From Geodermatophilus obscurus (lineage in GTDB: Bacteria > Actinomycetota > Actinomycetes > Mycobacteriales > Geodermatophilaceae), in NCBI RefSeq assembly GCF_900115395.1, contig NZ_FOWE01000010.1, positions 124,001 to 188,000 of the forward strand: DNA of 64,000 nucleotides, written 5' to 3'. Within the stretch, counting starts at the first letter, position 1. Each line of letters starts with the position of its first letter. Made by a program: the position numbers and the translations under genes. Below, piece after piece: positions 33,928 through 43,014 of the stretch. The notes beneath the pieces were generated by a model. The model did no database searches and had not been told where the DNA came from. It saw only the letters and a list, made by a program, of their open reading frames with translations.

Positions 33928-35625
33928 ATGAGCACCAGCACGGACGTCCTCGTCGTCGGCGCCGGCCCGACGGGGCTCACGCTGGCCTGCGACCTGCGCC
34001 GCCGTGGCGTCGACTGCACGGTCGTCGAGCGAGCCACGACCCACCACACCCGGTCCCGCGGCAAGGGCCTGCAGCCGCGCAGCCTCGAGGTCTTCGACGA
34101 CCTCGGGATCGCCGAGGCCGCCCTGGCCGCCGGCCGGACCCACCACCACCTGCGCCTGTACTCGGGCGGACGGCTCGCCCTGGACCTCGACCTACCGGCT
34201 CGCCCGCCGCAGCCCGGGGTCCCGTACCCGAACCTGGTCGTCCTGCCGCAGTGGCGGACCGAGCAGGTGCTGCGGACGCGACTGGCGGAGCTCGGCGGCG
34301 TGGTCCGGCTCGGGCAGGAGCTGGTCGACCTCCACCAGGACGACGACGGTGTCACCGCCACCGTGACCGACGACTCCACCGGGACGGTCGAGCGGATCCG
34401 AGCCGCCTTCGTCGTCGGATGCGACGGCGGGAGCAGCCGGGTACGGACGCTGGTCGGCATCCCCATGCGCGGCGAGAGCCACGAGGAGCACTTCGTCCTG
34501 GGTGACGTCCGGATCGAGGGACTGCCGGCCGACGGCCCGTCCTACGCCTGGTTCGACGACGACGGGTACCTCGCCGCCGACCCGCTGGACGGGAGCGGGA
34601 CGTGGCAGGTGCAGGCCGGCGTCCGGCCCGACGCCTCCGGCACCCTCAAGACGGCGTCCCTGGAGCTGTTTCAGCGCCTGTTCGCCGAGCGGGACTTCGG
34701 ACACGTGCGGTTGAGCGACGCCACCTGGCTGTCCGACTTCAACCCCCGGGTCGCCATCGTCGACCGCTATCGGGCGGGACGGGTGCTGCTGGCCGGTGAC
34801 GCCGCCCACGTGCACAGCCCCGCCGGCGGGCAGGGCATGAACACCGGCATCCAGGACGCCTACAACCTCGGCTGGAAGCTCGACGCCGTCCTCCGAGGAC
34901 GGGCCGGCCACGCCCTCCTCGACACGTACCAGGAGGAGCGGATGCCGGTCGCCCGCGCGGTCCTCGCGAGCAGCGACCTCGGCCACAGCGCCTTCTTCTC
35001 CCCCCATCCCGTCATGACCTTCCTGCGCAACCGGGTCCTGGTGCCCGCGCTGCGGCTACCGGTCGTCCTGGACCGGCTCCTTGACGGCGTGGCCGAGCTC
35101 GACGTGGGGTACCGGGACAGCTCGCTGGCCGGCGAGCCGGCCGGCGTGGATCGCACCGGCGACGGAGAGGCGGCCGGCGTGGTGGACCGCGTCCGGTTCC
35201 GGCACGGCCCGCACGCCGGCGACCGCGCACCGGACGCCGAGGGGCAGGACGGCGAGGGCACGCCGGTGCGGCTCTTCGACCTCTTCCGGGGCACCCACTC
35301 CACCCTGCTGCTGTTCGACGGCCCCGCCCCGACCGACGCCGGGTACCGGCGGATGGCCGCCACCGCACGGGCGGTGGGCGCTGCCCTGGGCGACGACGTC
35401 CGCACGTGGATCGTGGTGCCCGGTGACCGGCGGCCCGACGGACTGGACGACGTGGACGTGTTCTTCGACCCCGATCGCGACGCCCACCACCACTACGCGG
35501 CCACGGCGGAGTCGCTGTACCTGGTACGACCCGACGGCTACATCGCCTTCCGCAGCCAGCCCGCCGCCGCCCGACCCGTGCTCGACCACCTCGGCTCCGC
35601 GTTCCGGCTGCACGCACCGGCGTGA
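33928..35625 (+). CDS. FAD-dependent aromatic monooxygenase (PheA/TfdB type)
   Basis: A 565-residue class A flavoprotein. VLVVGAGPTGLTLACDLRRR (FAD), VVGCDGGSSRVRTLVGI (DG motif) and VLLAGDAAHVHSPAGGQGMN (GD motif) are the PheA/TfdB/rifampicin-monooxygenase landmarks. From about residue 440 the thioredoxin-like C-terminal domain follows (LFDLFRGTHSTLLLFDGPAP; DPDRDAHHHYAATAESLYLV, RPDGYIAF). It typically hydroxylates phenols or polyketide-type aromatics. With the SARP regulator and the NmrA-like gene it has the look of a small modification cassette; no polyketide synthase lies in the window. Confidence 0.92.
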   Translation: MSTSTDVLVVGAGPTGLTLACDLRRRGVDCTVVERATTHHTRSRGKGLQPRSLEVFDDLGIAEAALAAGRTHHHLRLYSGGRLALDLDLPARPPQPGVPYPNLVVLPQWRTEQVLRTRLAELGGVVRLGQELVDLHQDDDGVTATVTDDSTGTVERIRAAFVVGCDGGSSRVRTLVGIPMRGESHEEHFVLGDVRIEGLPADGPSYAWFDDDGYLAADPLDGSGTWQVQAGVRPDASGTLKTASLELFQRLFAERDFGHVRLSDATWLSDFNPRVAIVDRYRAGRVLLAGDAAHVHSPAGGQGMNTGIQDAYNLGWKLDAVLRGRAGHALLDTYQEERMPVARAVLASSDLGHSAFFSPHPVMTFLRNRVLVPALRLPVVLDRLLDGVAELDVGYRDSSLAGEPAGVDRTGDGEAAGVVDRVRFRHGPHAGDRAPDAEGQDGEGTPVRLFDLFRGTHSTLLLFDGPAPTDAGYRRMAATARAVGAALGDDVRTWIVVPGDRRPDGLDDVDVFFDPDRDAHHHYAATAESLYLVRPDGYIAFRSQPAAARPVLDHLGSAFRLHAPA

Positions 35626-35689
35626 ACCCGTCGACCTCCCGCCGCGTCGCCGATCGGAGCAGCTCGGCTGGGTGGAGGACCGGCAGGGC

Positions 35690-35805
35690 CGGGGCGCACG
35701 ACTGGTGTGGTGTCCGGTTCAGCCGGAAGAGGCTCGCCGGGTCATAGCGGGCCTCGAGCCGGCGAACCCGGTCGAGGCCCGTTTCGGAGGAGGCCCGCAC
35801 CTCCT
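35690..35805 (-). pseudogene. C-terminal fragment of a berberine-bridge-type FAD oxidase
   Basis: The minus strand reads ETGLDRVRRLEARYDPASLF followed by RLN. The conserved end of BBE-like FAD-linked oxidases is (L)xxLKxRYDPxNxFRLNQNI. Nothing else of the gene remains, so a deletion left only the tail between the monooxygenase and arginase genes. Confidence 0.6.
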
Positions 35806-35830
35806 CCGGTGCGTCGTCGGACCGGAGGGC

Positions 35831-36574
35831 TCAGCGGTCGACGAGAGCCCGCACCGCCGCCAGGACCCGCTCGTGGGCGTCCGCCCGCCGGTCCTGGTGC
35901 CAGGTCGCGGCCAGCCCGACCGCGACGACGCGGCCGGTGTCCAGTACCCGCCCGACCGCCGCGAGGACGTCGTCCAGCGGCGGGCCGCCGGGCGCCGGGA
36001 ACAGCAGGTCCGGGACGTCGCCGGGGTCGCACACGTCCAGGTCGACGTGCAGGTACAGCTCCCCCTCCGGCAGGTCCGCCGCGGACAGCCCGCCGACCGG
36101 CCGGCGCAGCACCCCGGCGTCGGAGAGCAGGCGGTGCTCGGGCGGGTCGGTGTCACGCGCGTCGACGAGGACCAGCCGCGACGGCGACGTGGGCCGCAGC
36201 CCGAGCGCGTCCGGGAGGGTCAGGGTCCCGATGCCCGCGGCCAGCGCCAGCGGCATGCCGCCGAGGTAGCCCGACGTCGTGGTGGCCTCGGTGTGGAAGT
36301 CCGCGTGCGCGTCGAACCACACGATCCCGACGTCGCGGCCGGCGCGCTGCAGCCCGGCGAGCACCCCGAGGCTCGTGGTGCAGTCCCCGGAGACGACGAG
36401 CGGCCGGTCCGGCGCCGCGGCCACCTCCGCGGCGACGCGCTCGTAGAGCACCGCCATGCGCTCCCACGGCGTGCCGGGCGGCAGGTCCGCGGTCAGCTCC
36501 CGGTCGACGGCGGACCCGGTCGTCAGCCCGGGCAGCCGCTCGTCGAGGTGGTAGGGCACCGCGATCGTCGTCAT
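35831..36574 (-). CDS. Arginase/agmatinase-family protein
   Basis: A 247-residue ureohydrolase-fold protein. Metal motifs: VWFDAHADFHT (DAHxD) and LYLHVDLDVCDPGDVP (DxDxxDP). The first motif is SGDCTTSLG where arginases have GGDHS, so the first metal-binding His is replaced. Such Cys-type variants occur in actinobacterial family members of unknown substrate; guanidino-compound hydrolysis should not be assumed. It is 25 bases downstream of the D-aminopeptidase gene. Confidence 0.85.
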   Translation of the reverse strand: MTTIAVPYHLDERLPGLTTGSAVDRELTADLPPGTPWERMAVLYERVAAEVAAAPDRPLVVSGDCTTSLGVLAGLQRAGRDVGIVWFDAHADFHTEATTTSGYLGGMPLALAAGIGTLTLPDALGLRPTSPSRLVLVDARDTDPPEHRLLSDAGVLRRPVGGLSAADLPEGELYLHVDLDVCDPGDVPDLLFPAPGGPPLDDVLAAVGRVLDTGRVVAVGLAATWHQDRRADAHERVLAAVRALVDR

Positions 36575-36599
36575 GCCCCGATCCTCTCGGCAGCGGCGC

Positions 36600-37424
36600 T
36601 CACTCCGCGACGGCGCGGGCCAGCAGCACGACGGTGACGAAGGTGCGGTACAGCTCGATCGGGTCGGCGTCGGTGATCCGCACGTCCAGCGTCCCGGCCC
36701 GCTCCACCCCGACGACCCGGCACGCCAGCTCCGCCAGGTCGGCGGTGCGGAAGGTGACCTCGAGGGTGGCCGGCAGCTCGATCCGCGGCAGCCGGGCGTC
36801 GGGCAGGGAGCGGATCGCGGCTGCGGCGCCCTCGCGGATGAGCCGGCAGGCCTCCGCCGGGTGCAGGCTGTCGGCGGCGAACCGCGACACCGAGCGCTTG
36901 ACCACGACGGCGGTGACGTCGGGGCACACGGCGCGGGCCTCCTCCGCCGTCGTGTCGTCGCCGGTGACCAGCACGACCGGGACGCCGTGGCCGAGGGCGA
37001 CCAGCGCGTTGATCCCCGACTCCCCCACCTCGACGCCGTCGAGCCGGACGCGCGCGACCGTCCGCGGGTCGTAGGTGTGCGACAGCGCCGAGGGCTCGCC
37101 GGCCACCGAGCCGTGGTAGCTGACGAGGAACACGGCGTCGAAGGACGCGTCGAGCCCCTCGGTCATGTACATCGGCTTGTGCCGGCCCGACAGGTAGCGG
37201 GCGCCGCCGAGCAGCCGGTCGGGCCGCAGGTTCTGCATGGTCGAGTGCGAGTCGTTGACCAGGAACTCCGTCGCCCCGGCGTCCATCGCCCCGGCGATGG
37301 CGGCGTTGACCTCGTCCTGCAGCAGCCGCCGGTAGTACTCGTACTCCGGCCCCGGGCCGCGGCACTGGGCCCAGTCCACGACGCCGGCGGTGCCCTCCAT
37401 GTCGGAGGACAGGTAGACCTTCAC
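36600..37424 (-). CDS. M55-family D-aminopeptidase (DppA-like)
   Basis: A 274-residue protein. It begins VKVYLSSDMEGTAGVVDW, the zinc-binding SxDxEG of DppA, and has NDSHSTMQNLRPDRL, YHGSVAGEPSALSHTYD and GDDTTAEEARAVCPDVTAVV, all expected in family M55. DppA releases D-Ala from peptides such as D-Ala-D-Ala and forms a decamer. The GTG at 37424 has GGAGAGGAG upstream. It is divergent from the GH13 gene and co-directional with the arginase-family gene. Confidence 0.92.
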   Translation of the reverse strand: MKVYLSSDMEGTAGVVDWAQCRGPGPEYEYYRRLLQDEVNAAIAGAMDAGATEFLVNDSHSTMQNLRPDRLLGGARYLSGRHKPMYMTEGLDASFDAVFLVSYHGSVAGEPSALSHTYDPRTVARVRLDGVEVGESGINALVALGHGVPVVLVTGDDTTAEEARAVCPDVTAVVVKRSVSRFAADSLHPAEACRLIREGAAAAIRSLPDARLPRIELPATLEVTFRTADLAELACRVVGVERAGTLDVRITDADPIELYRTFVTVVLLARAVAE

Positions 37425-37643
37425 GGGGCTCCTCTCCGGCGGCGCCGGGCGCGGCCGCCACCCGCGACGGTGCCCCGTCGGCACCTCCCGCGACACCGGA
37501 GGGCGGGACGTAGAGTGGGCGGCGCCGGACCGGTCCAGCAGCGCTGCTCCCGGAGGCCCTCCGTCGGCCCGCCGCTCCGTGCTCCCGTCGAGAATGCGGC
37601 CCGCCGTGGCCCCGCTCACCCCCGATCACCCTCGAGGAGCCCC

Positions 37644-39305
<1,662 letters not shown>

Positions 39306-39312
39306 GCCGGCC

Positions 39313-39383
39313 GCGACGCCGGGGCGGACACGCGCCCGATCGCCTCGCGCGCGCGAGAGGCGATCAGGCCGCCCCGGCGTCGC
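39313..39383. terminator. Nested inverted repeat between convergent GH13 and DUF4396 genes
   Basis: Outer arms GCGACGCCGGGGCGG (39313-39327) and its exact complement (39369-39383) give 15 base pairs. Inside, GATCGCCTC (39338-39346) and GAGGCGATC (39357-39365) give nine more around a ten-base CG-rich loop. It ends both convergent transcripts and could extrude as a cruciform. Confidence 0.75.
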
Positions 39384-39391
39384 CGGTCCCG

Positions 39392-39877
39392 TCAGCCGTG
39401 GTGCGCGTGCACGACCGCGTGCCCGCGGCCGCGGCTCATGAGCCAGCGGTTGACCGGCGTCGTGACGACGAAGGCGACCGCCAGCGCGCCGGCCAGCGCC
39501 AGCCAGAACAGCGCCGAGGCCACGCCCGCCTCCATCGCGCCCGGCACCGACACCATGACCGCGTTGTCGACCAGCTCCATCACCGCGATGGAGACGGTGT
39601 CGGCGGCCAGCGCCACCCGCAGCGCGCGGCGGAAGGTCAGGCCGGCGCGCAGCACGCCGCGCATGGTCAGCGCGTAGCCGAAGACGAACGCCAGGCCGAC
39701 CGCCAGCGCCACGGTGGCCGCGGCCGACCACCCGAGCGCGGTGCCGATCACCATCCCGAGCACCTCACCGATGGCACACCCGGTGAGGCAGTGCAGCGTC
39801 GCCTGGACCGCGGCGGACCAGGGGACCGGGCCGTGCCCGTGGACCGCGTGCGACTCGTGTACGGACTGTGTCGTCAT
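39392..39877 (-). CDS. DUF4396 membrane protein
   Basis: A 161-residue protein. A His-rich start (HESHAVHGHG) is followed by four helices with AVQATLHCLTGCAIGEVLGM and LTMRGVLRAGLTFRRALRVA, the DUF4396 signatures; the CxxxC-like HCLTGC is typical. The tail is again His-rich (HAVVHAHHG). His/Cys content and the CsoR-type operator in its promoter suggest a role with copper or another metal, which is inference. The ATG at 39877 has GGAGGAGGACGAG upstream. Confidence 0.88.
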   Translation of the reverse strand: MTTQSVHESHAVHGHGPVPWSAAVQATLHCLTGCAIGEVLGMVIGTALGWSAAATVALAVGLAFVFGYALTMRGVLRAGLTFRRALRVALAADTVSIAVMELVDNAVMVSVPGAMEAGVASALFWLALAGALAVAFVVTTPVNRWLMSRGRGHAVVHAHHG

Positions 39878-39904
39878 CTCGTCCTCCTCCGACACAGTCT
39901 GTTG

Positions 39905-39929
39905 TATACCCCCTGGGGGTACCTGTCAA
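39905..39929 (-). promoter_or_regulatory. Promoter with CsoR-type operator in the spacer
   Basis: On the minus strand a perfect -35 TTGACA (39929-39924) is followed after 15-16 bases by TATACA/ATACAA. The spacer contains TACCCCC-A-GGGGGTA, a perfect inverted repeat (39907-39921). TACCCC...GGGGTA is the known operator form of the CsoR/RcnR copper/nickel repressors. No csoR gene is in the window. It should control the DUF4396 gene. Confidence 0.75.
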
Positions 39930-40005
39930 CGACCCGTGGCGGGACACACGACCGCCGCCCCACCCGGGAGGGCGGAGCGGCGGTCGGGGGCGTGCGGTGG
40001 CGTCG

Positions 40006-40050
40006 GGAGGCGGTGCGTCAGGAGGCGGTGCGTCAGGAGGCGGTGCGTCC
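40006..40050. repeat. Three tandem 15-base repeats at the sigma-factor 3' end
   Basis: GGAGGCGGTGCGTCA occurs three times head to tail (the third copy ends in C instead of A). On the minus strand each unit reads as RTAS and a TGA or GGA codon, so the gene's last residues GRTAS and its stop codon both come from repeat copies. Losing or gaining that one base would move the stop by five codons. Confidence 0.85.
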
Positions 40051-41049
40051 CGAGGCGGCGTCCAGCTCCTCGGCCGCCGGCAGGCCCAGCCGGGCGAACA
40101 GGTCGTTGTCCAGGTCGAGGAAGCTCGTGATGTGCCGGATCCGGCCGCCGTCGATCTCCAGCACGTGCAGCGCCCACGGTGCGTGGCCGCCGTCGGCGGT
40201 CGGCCGGTACTGGGCCACCGCGGGGCAGCCGTTGGCCTCGGTCTGCACGAACCGGGAGTCCCGGCAGCCGCTGCCGGGGCCGAGCATCCAGGTGCCGATG
40301 TCGGCGGCGCTGCCCAGCCACATCTCGAACGGCGGCATGTGCTGGGTGGCGTCCTCGTGCAGCAGCTTCACGAAGGCGTCGATGTCGTAGCGCTCGAAGG
40401 CGTCGAGGTAGCGGGCCAGCAGGTCGCGGGAGTCGTCGTCGAGCGGGCGCTGCTCCGGGGAGCCGCCCATCGCCGCGAGGGTGGCGCGGGCCCGCTGCAA
40501 CGCGCTGTTGACCGAGGCCACCGTGGTCTCGAGCAGGTCGGCGACCTCGTCGGCGTGCCAGCGCAGCACGTCGCGCAGGAGCAGCACGGCGCGCTGGCGC
40601 GGCGGCAGGTGCTGCAGGGCCGCGACGAACGCCAGCCGCACCGACTCGCGGGCCACCGCGCGCTCGGCCGGGTCGCCGTCCTCGGGCAGGACCGCCCGGT
40701 CGAGGACCGGCTCGACCCAGGCCTCGGCCGGCCGCTTGGCCGCCAGCGACGCCTCCACCGGCGACCAGGACTGCCCGGACAGGTCCATCGGCAGCGCCCG
40801 GCGCTGCCGGCCCGAGAGCTGGTCGAGGCAGACGTTGGTGGCGATCCGGTACAGCCAGGACCGCAGCGACGAGCGGCCCTCGAAGGAGCCGAAGCTCTTC
40901 CACGCCCGGACCATCGTCTCCTGCACCGCGTCGTCGGCGTCGAAGCCCGAGCCGAGCATCCGGTAGCAGTAACCGGTCAGCTCACGACGGTGCTCGAGCA
41001 ACCGTGGGTCGAGCTCGTCGGACACCCCGCTCAGCACGCTGGTCACCAC
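40033..41049 (-). CDS. ECF sigma factor with SnoaL-like C-terminal domain
   Basis: A 338-residue protein. Sigma region 2 is RRELTGYCYRMLGSGFDADD AVQETMVRAWKSF-like; region 4 is LPPRQRAVLLLRDVLRWHADEVADLL (about residues 165-195). After it, LARYLDAFERYDIDAFVKLL begins a SnoaL/NTF2-fold domain ending LFARLGLPAAEELD. Such ECFs (the SigG/SigJ-like and ECF41-56 groups) use the tail in place of a separate anti-sigma factor. No anti-sigma gene is adjacent here. The stop lies within a 15-base tandem repeat. Confidence 0.9.
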   Translation of the reverse strand: MVTSVLSGVSDELDPRLLEHRRELTGYCYRMLGSGFDADDAVQETMVRAWKSFGSFEGRSSLRSWLYRIATNVCLDQLSGRQRRALPMDLSGQSWSPVEASLAAKRPAEAWVEPVLDRAVLPEDGDPAERAVARESVRLAFVAALQHLPPRQRAVLLLRDVLRWHADEVADLLETTVASVNSALQRARATLAAMGGSPEQRPLDDDSRDLLARYLDAFERYDIDAFVKLLHEDATQHMPPFEMWLGSAADIGTWMLGPGSGCRDSRFVQTEANGCPAVAQYRPTADGGHAPWALHVLEIDGGRIRHITSFLDLDNDLFARLGLPAAEELDAASGRTAS

Positions 41050-41139
41050 GGACCACCTCTCCCCTTCGACCGTCTCTCCCCGTCGGCGGGCGACAGTCCA
41101 CCACGGGGGACCGACGGAACGGGAGCCCCCGGACCGGTG

Positions 41140-42792
41140 CTACTGGTACGTGACCAGCTGGGGACGCGGGGAGACCTGAGCGATGGTCTCCTCCGGCGTC
41201 AGCATCGGGACGTCCTCGTCGTAGAAGTTCTTCCAGCCCCAGGCCAGGCCCTCGGGGCCGACGCCGCGCAGCACCCGCCAGGTGTCCTGCTTGGCCGGCT
41301 GGGAACCCTGCCCGTCGGCGTGCACCATCACCGACAGCTCGTCGCGGGACAGGTCGACGGACTCGCGGCCCGGGATCATGTCCACCCGGAACTGGTGCAG
41401 CACCAGCAGCTTCTGCGGCAGCCGCTTCTCGCGGGTCAGGTCGGCCAGCCAGGTCACCACCCGGTTGACCTCCTCGATCGACACCGAGCCGATCTGGGTG
41501 AGGTGCACCTGGTTCGGCAGCAGCCGCCACTCCGGGTCCAGCGCGAGGCCGACGTGGGGTTGCTCGAGCAGCGACCGGTACCGCTCGGCCTGGGTGACGA
41601 AGTCCGTGCGGCCGGGCTGCAGGTCGATCACCACGTACAGGCCCGCGGCGGCGGCGGCGTCCACCCACGGCTGCAGCAGCTCGACGGGCGCCTCGTAGGA
41701 GTAGTCGCCCTCCTCCGTCGCGAACTCCGAGGCCACCGTCGCGATGATCTCGAACGCCGGCACGACCGTCGCGTCCTGCACCAGCGCCTGGTACGGCGCG
41801 GCGGTGTCGCGGGCGCGCTGCACGGCGGCGTCGACGTCCTGCTCACCCAGCACGCCGAGCCCGGCGGTGCCGGGGTGGCCGTAGAGCGCGACGAGGAAGT
41901 GCTGCGGGAAGAGCACCTGCCCGCCGGCGGGCAGCTGCGCGCCGGTGGCCGCCGTCTCGAGCTTCCAGTCCAGCCCGTCCTCGGCGCCGAAGCCGGGACC
42001 CAGCGCGACGACGGTGTCGGCCCCGGCCACCGCCTCGACGACGCCGGTCGAGCCCCGCGGGTCGGTCTGCCCGCCGGTGACCTGCACCGCCGCGCCGGCC
42101 GCCCGGGCGGTGGCGACGCCCGCCAGGGACGCCGGGGCGCCGTCGGCGAGGACGACGGTGCCCTCGAGCGGCTCGGCGCGCTCCACCTCGGGCAGCTCAC
42201 CCGAGGCCTCACCGGACGCCGCCTCACCGGACGCCGCCCCACCGGCGTCCGCGGGGGTCAGCGCGGCGGGCGCGTCGGGCTCCAGCGCGGCGACGGCGGC
42301 CACCTGGCCGTCGGCCGGCACCGGGTCGGCGTCCGCCAGGTCGAGGCCGGTGGCCGCGGCGACGGCCTCGGCGGTGGCCGGCACGGTGACGACGTCGGCG
42401 TCGCCGGGTGCGCCCTCACCGCCGACGGCCAGCACCGAGGTGGCGCCCAGCCGGTCGAGCTCCTCGGCGACGGCGTCGTCGCCGGCACCCCCGCCCTCGG
42501 GATCGAGCAGCAGCGGCACGCCGAGGCCGACGGCGGCCGAGGCGCCCAGCAGGGTGGCCGCGGCGTCGCCGTCGGGGGCGACGACCACGACGCCGGCCTC
42601 CTCGAACAGCGCGCGGCTGGCGCTGACCGCAGCGGCGGCGGGCTCCTCGTCGGCGACCAGGGTCAGCCGCTCGGCGGGCGCGGCGGTGGCGGCCCGCGCG
42701 GTCCCGGACTCCTCCCCGCCCCCGCCCGTCGATGACGTGCACGCGGCCAGCAGCAGGGCGCTGACGGCGAGGGGGGCGGCCCGACGTCGCAC
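41140..42792 (-). CDS. Lipoprotein with cell-wall-binding-repeat-like part and a barrel-like C-terminal domain
   Basis: A 550-residue protein. LLLAAC puts the lipidated Cys at residue 18. Residues about 40-260 contain two blocks (LLLDPEGGGAGDDAVAEELD, RLGATSVLAVGGEG; and later AVAGADTVVALGPGFG) that recall the CWB2 cell-wall-binding repeat. A Ser/Gly/Glu linker (GEAASGEASGELPE) follows. Residues about 300-550 look like a TIM-barrel-type hydrolase (LYVVIDLQPGRTDFVTQAER, VGLALDPEWRLLPNQ, WGWKNFYDED). No named family fits the whole. GGAGG lies eight bases before the GTG at 42792. It is divergent from the histidine kinase. Confidence 0.8.
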   Translation of the reverse strand: MRRRAAPLAVSALLLAACTSSTGGGGEESGTARAATAAPAERLTLVADEEPAAAAVSASRALFEEAGVVVVAPDGDAAATLLGASAAVGLGVPLLLDPEGGGAGDDAVAEELDRLGATSVLAVGGEGAPGDADVVTVPATAEAVAAATGLDLADADPVPADGQVAAVAALEPDAPAALTPADAGGAASGEAASGEASGELPEVERAEPLEGTVVLADGAPASLAGVATARAAGAAVQVTGGQTDPRGSTGVVEAVAGADTVVALGPGFGAEDGLDWKLETAATGAQLPAGGQVLFPQHFLVALYGHPGTAGLGVLGEQDVDAAVQRARDTAAPYQALVQDATVVPAFEIIATVASEFATEEGDYSYEAPVELLQPWVDAAAAAGLYVVIDLQPGRTDFVTQAERYRSLLEQPHVGLALDPEWRLLPNQVHLTQIGSVSIEEVNRVVTWLADLTREKRLPQKLLVLHQFRVDMIPGRESVDLSRDELSVMVHADGQGSQPAKQDTWRVLRGVGPEGLAWGWKNFYDEDVPMLTPEETIAQVSPRPQLVTYQ

Positions 42793-43014
42793 GAGCGGCA
42801 CCTCCGTCCGCCGGGCACCCGGTCGCGCGAGGACGCGACGGCGGCGGTGCGCCCGGCGCGGCCGACAGTAGCGAGGTCCTGGACACCACCGCCCGGTGCC
42901 GGGACGATCGGCGGCCGACATGGACGGGACAGCAGCGCGTGTCGGGCCAGCCCGACAGGACATCGGCCGGTTGACGGGATCGGCCGGGCGGCCCCGCGTC
43001 GCCACGCTCGTCCC

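Noticed and set aside
29290-35625. A polyketide or peptide biosynthetic cluster around the SARP gene
   Set aside because: SARP, monooxygenases and NmrA-like genes are there, but no PKS, NRPS, terpene synthase or RiPP enzyme is found within the window.
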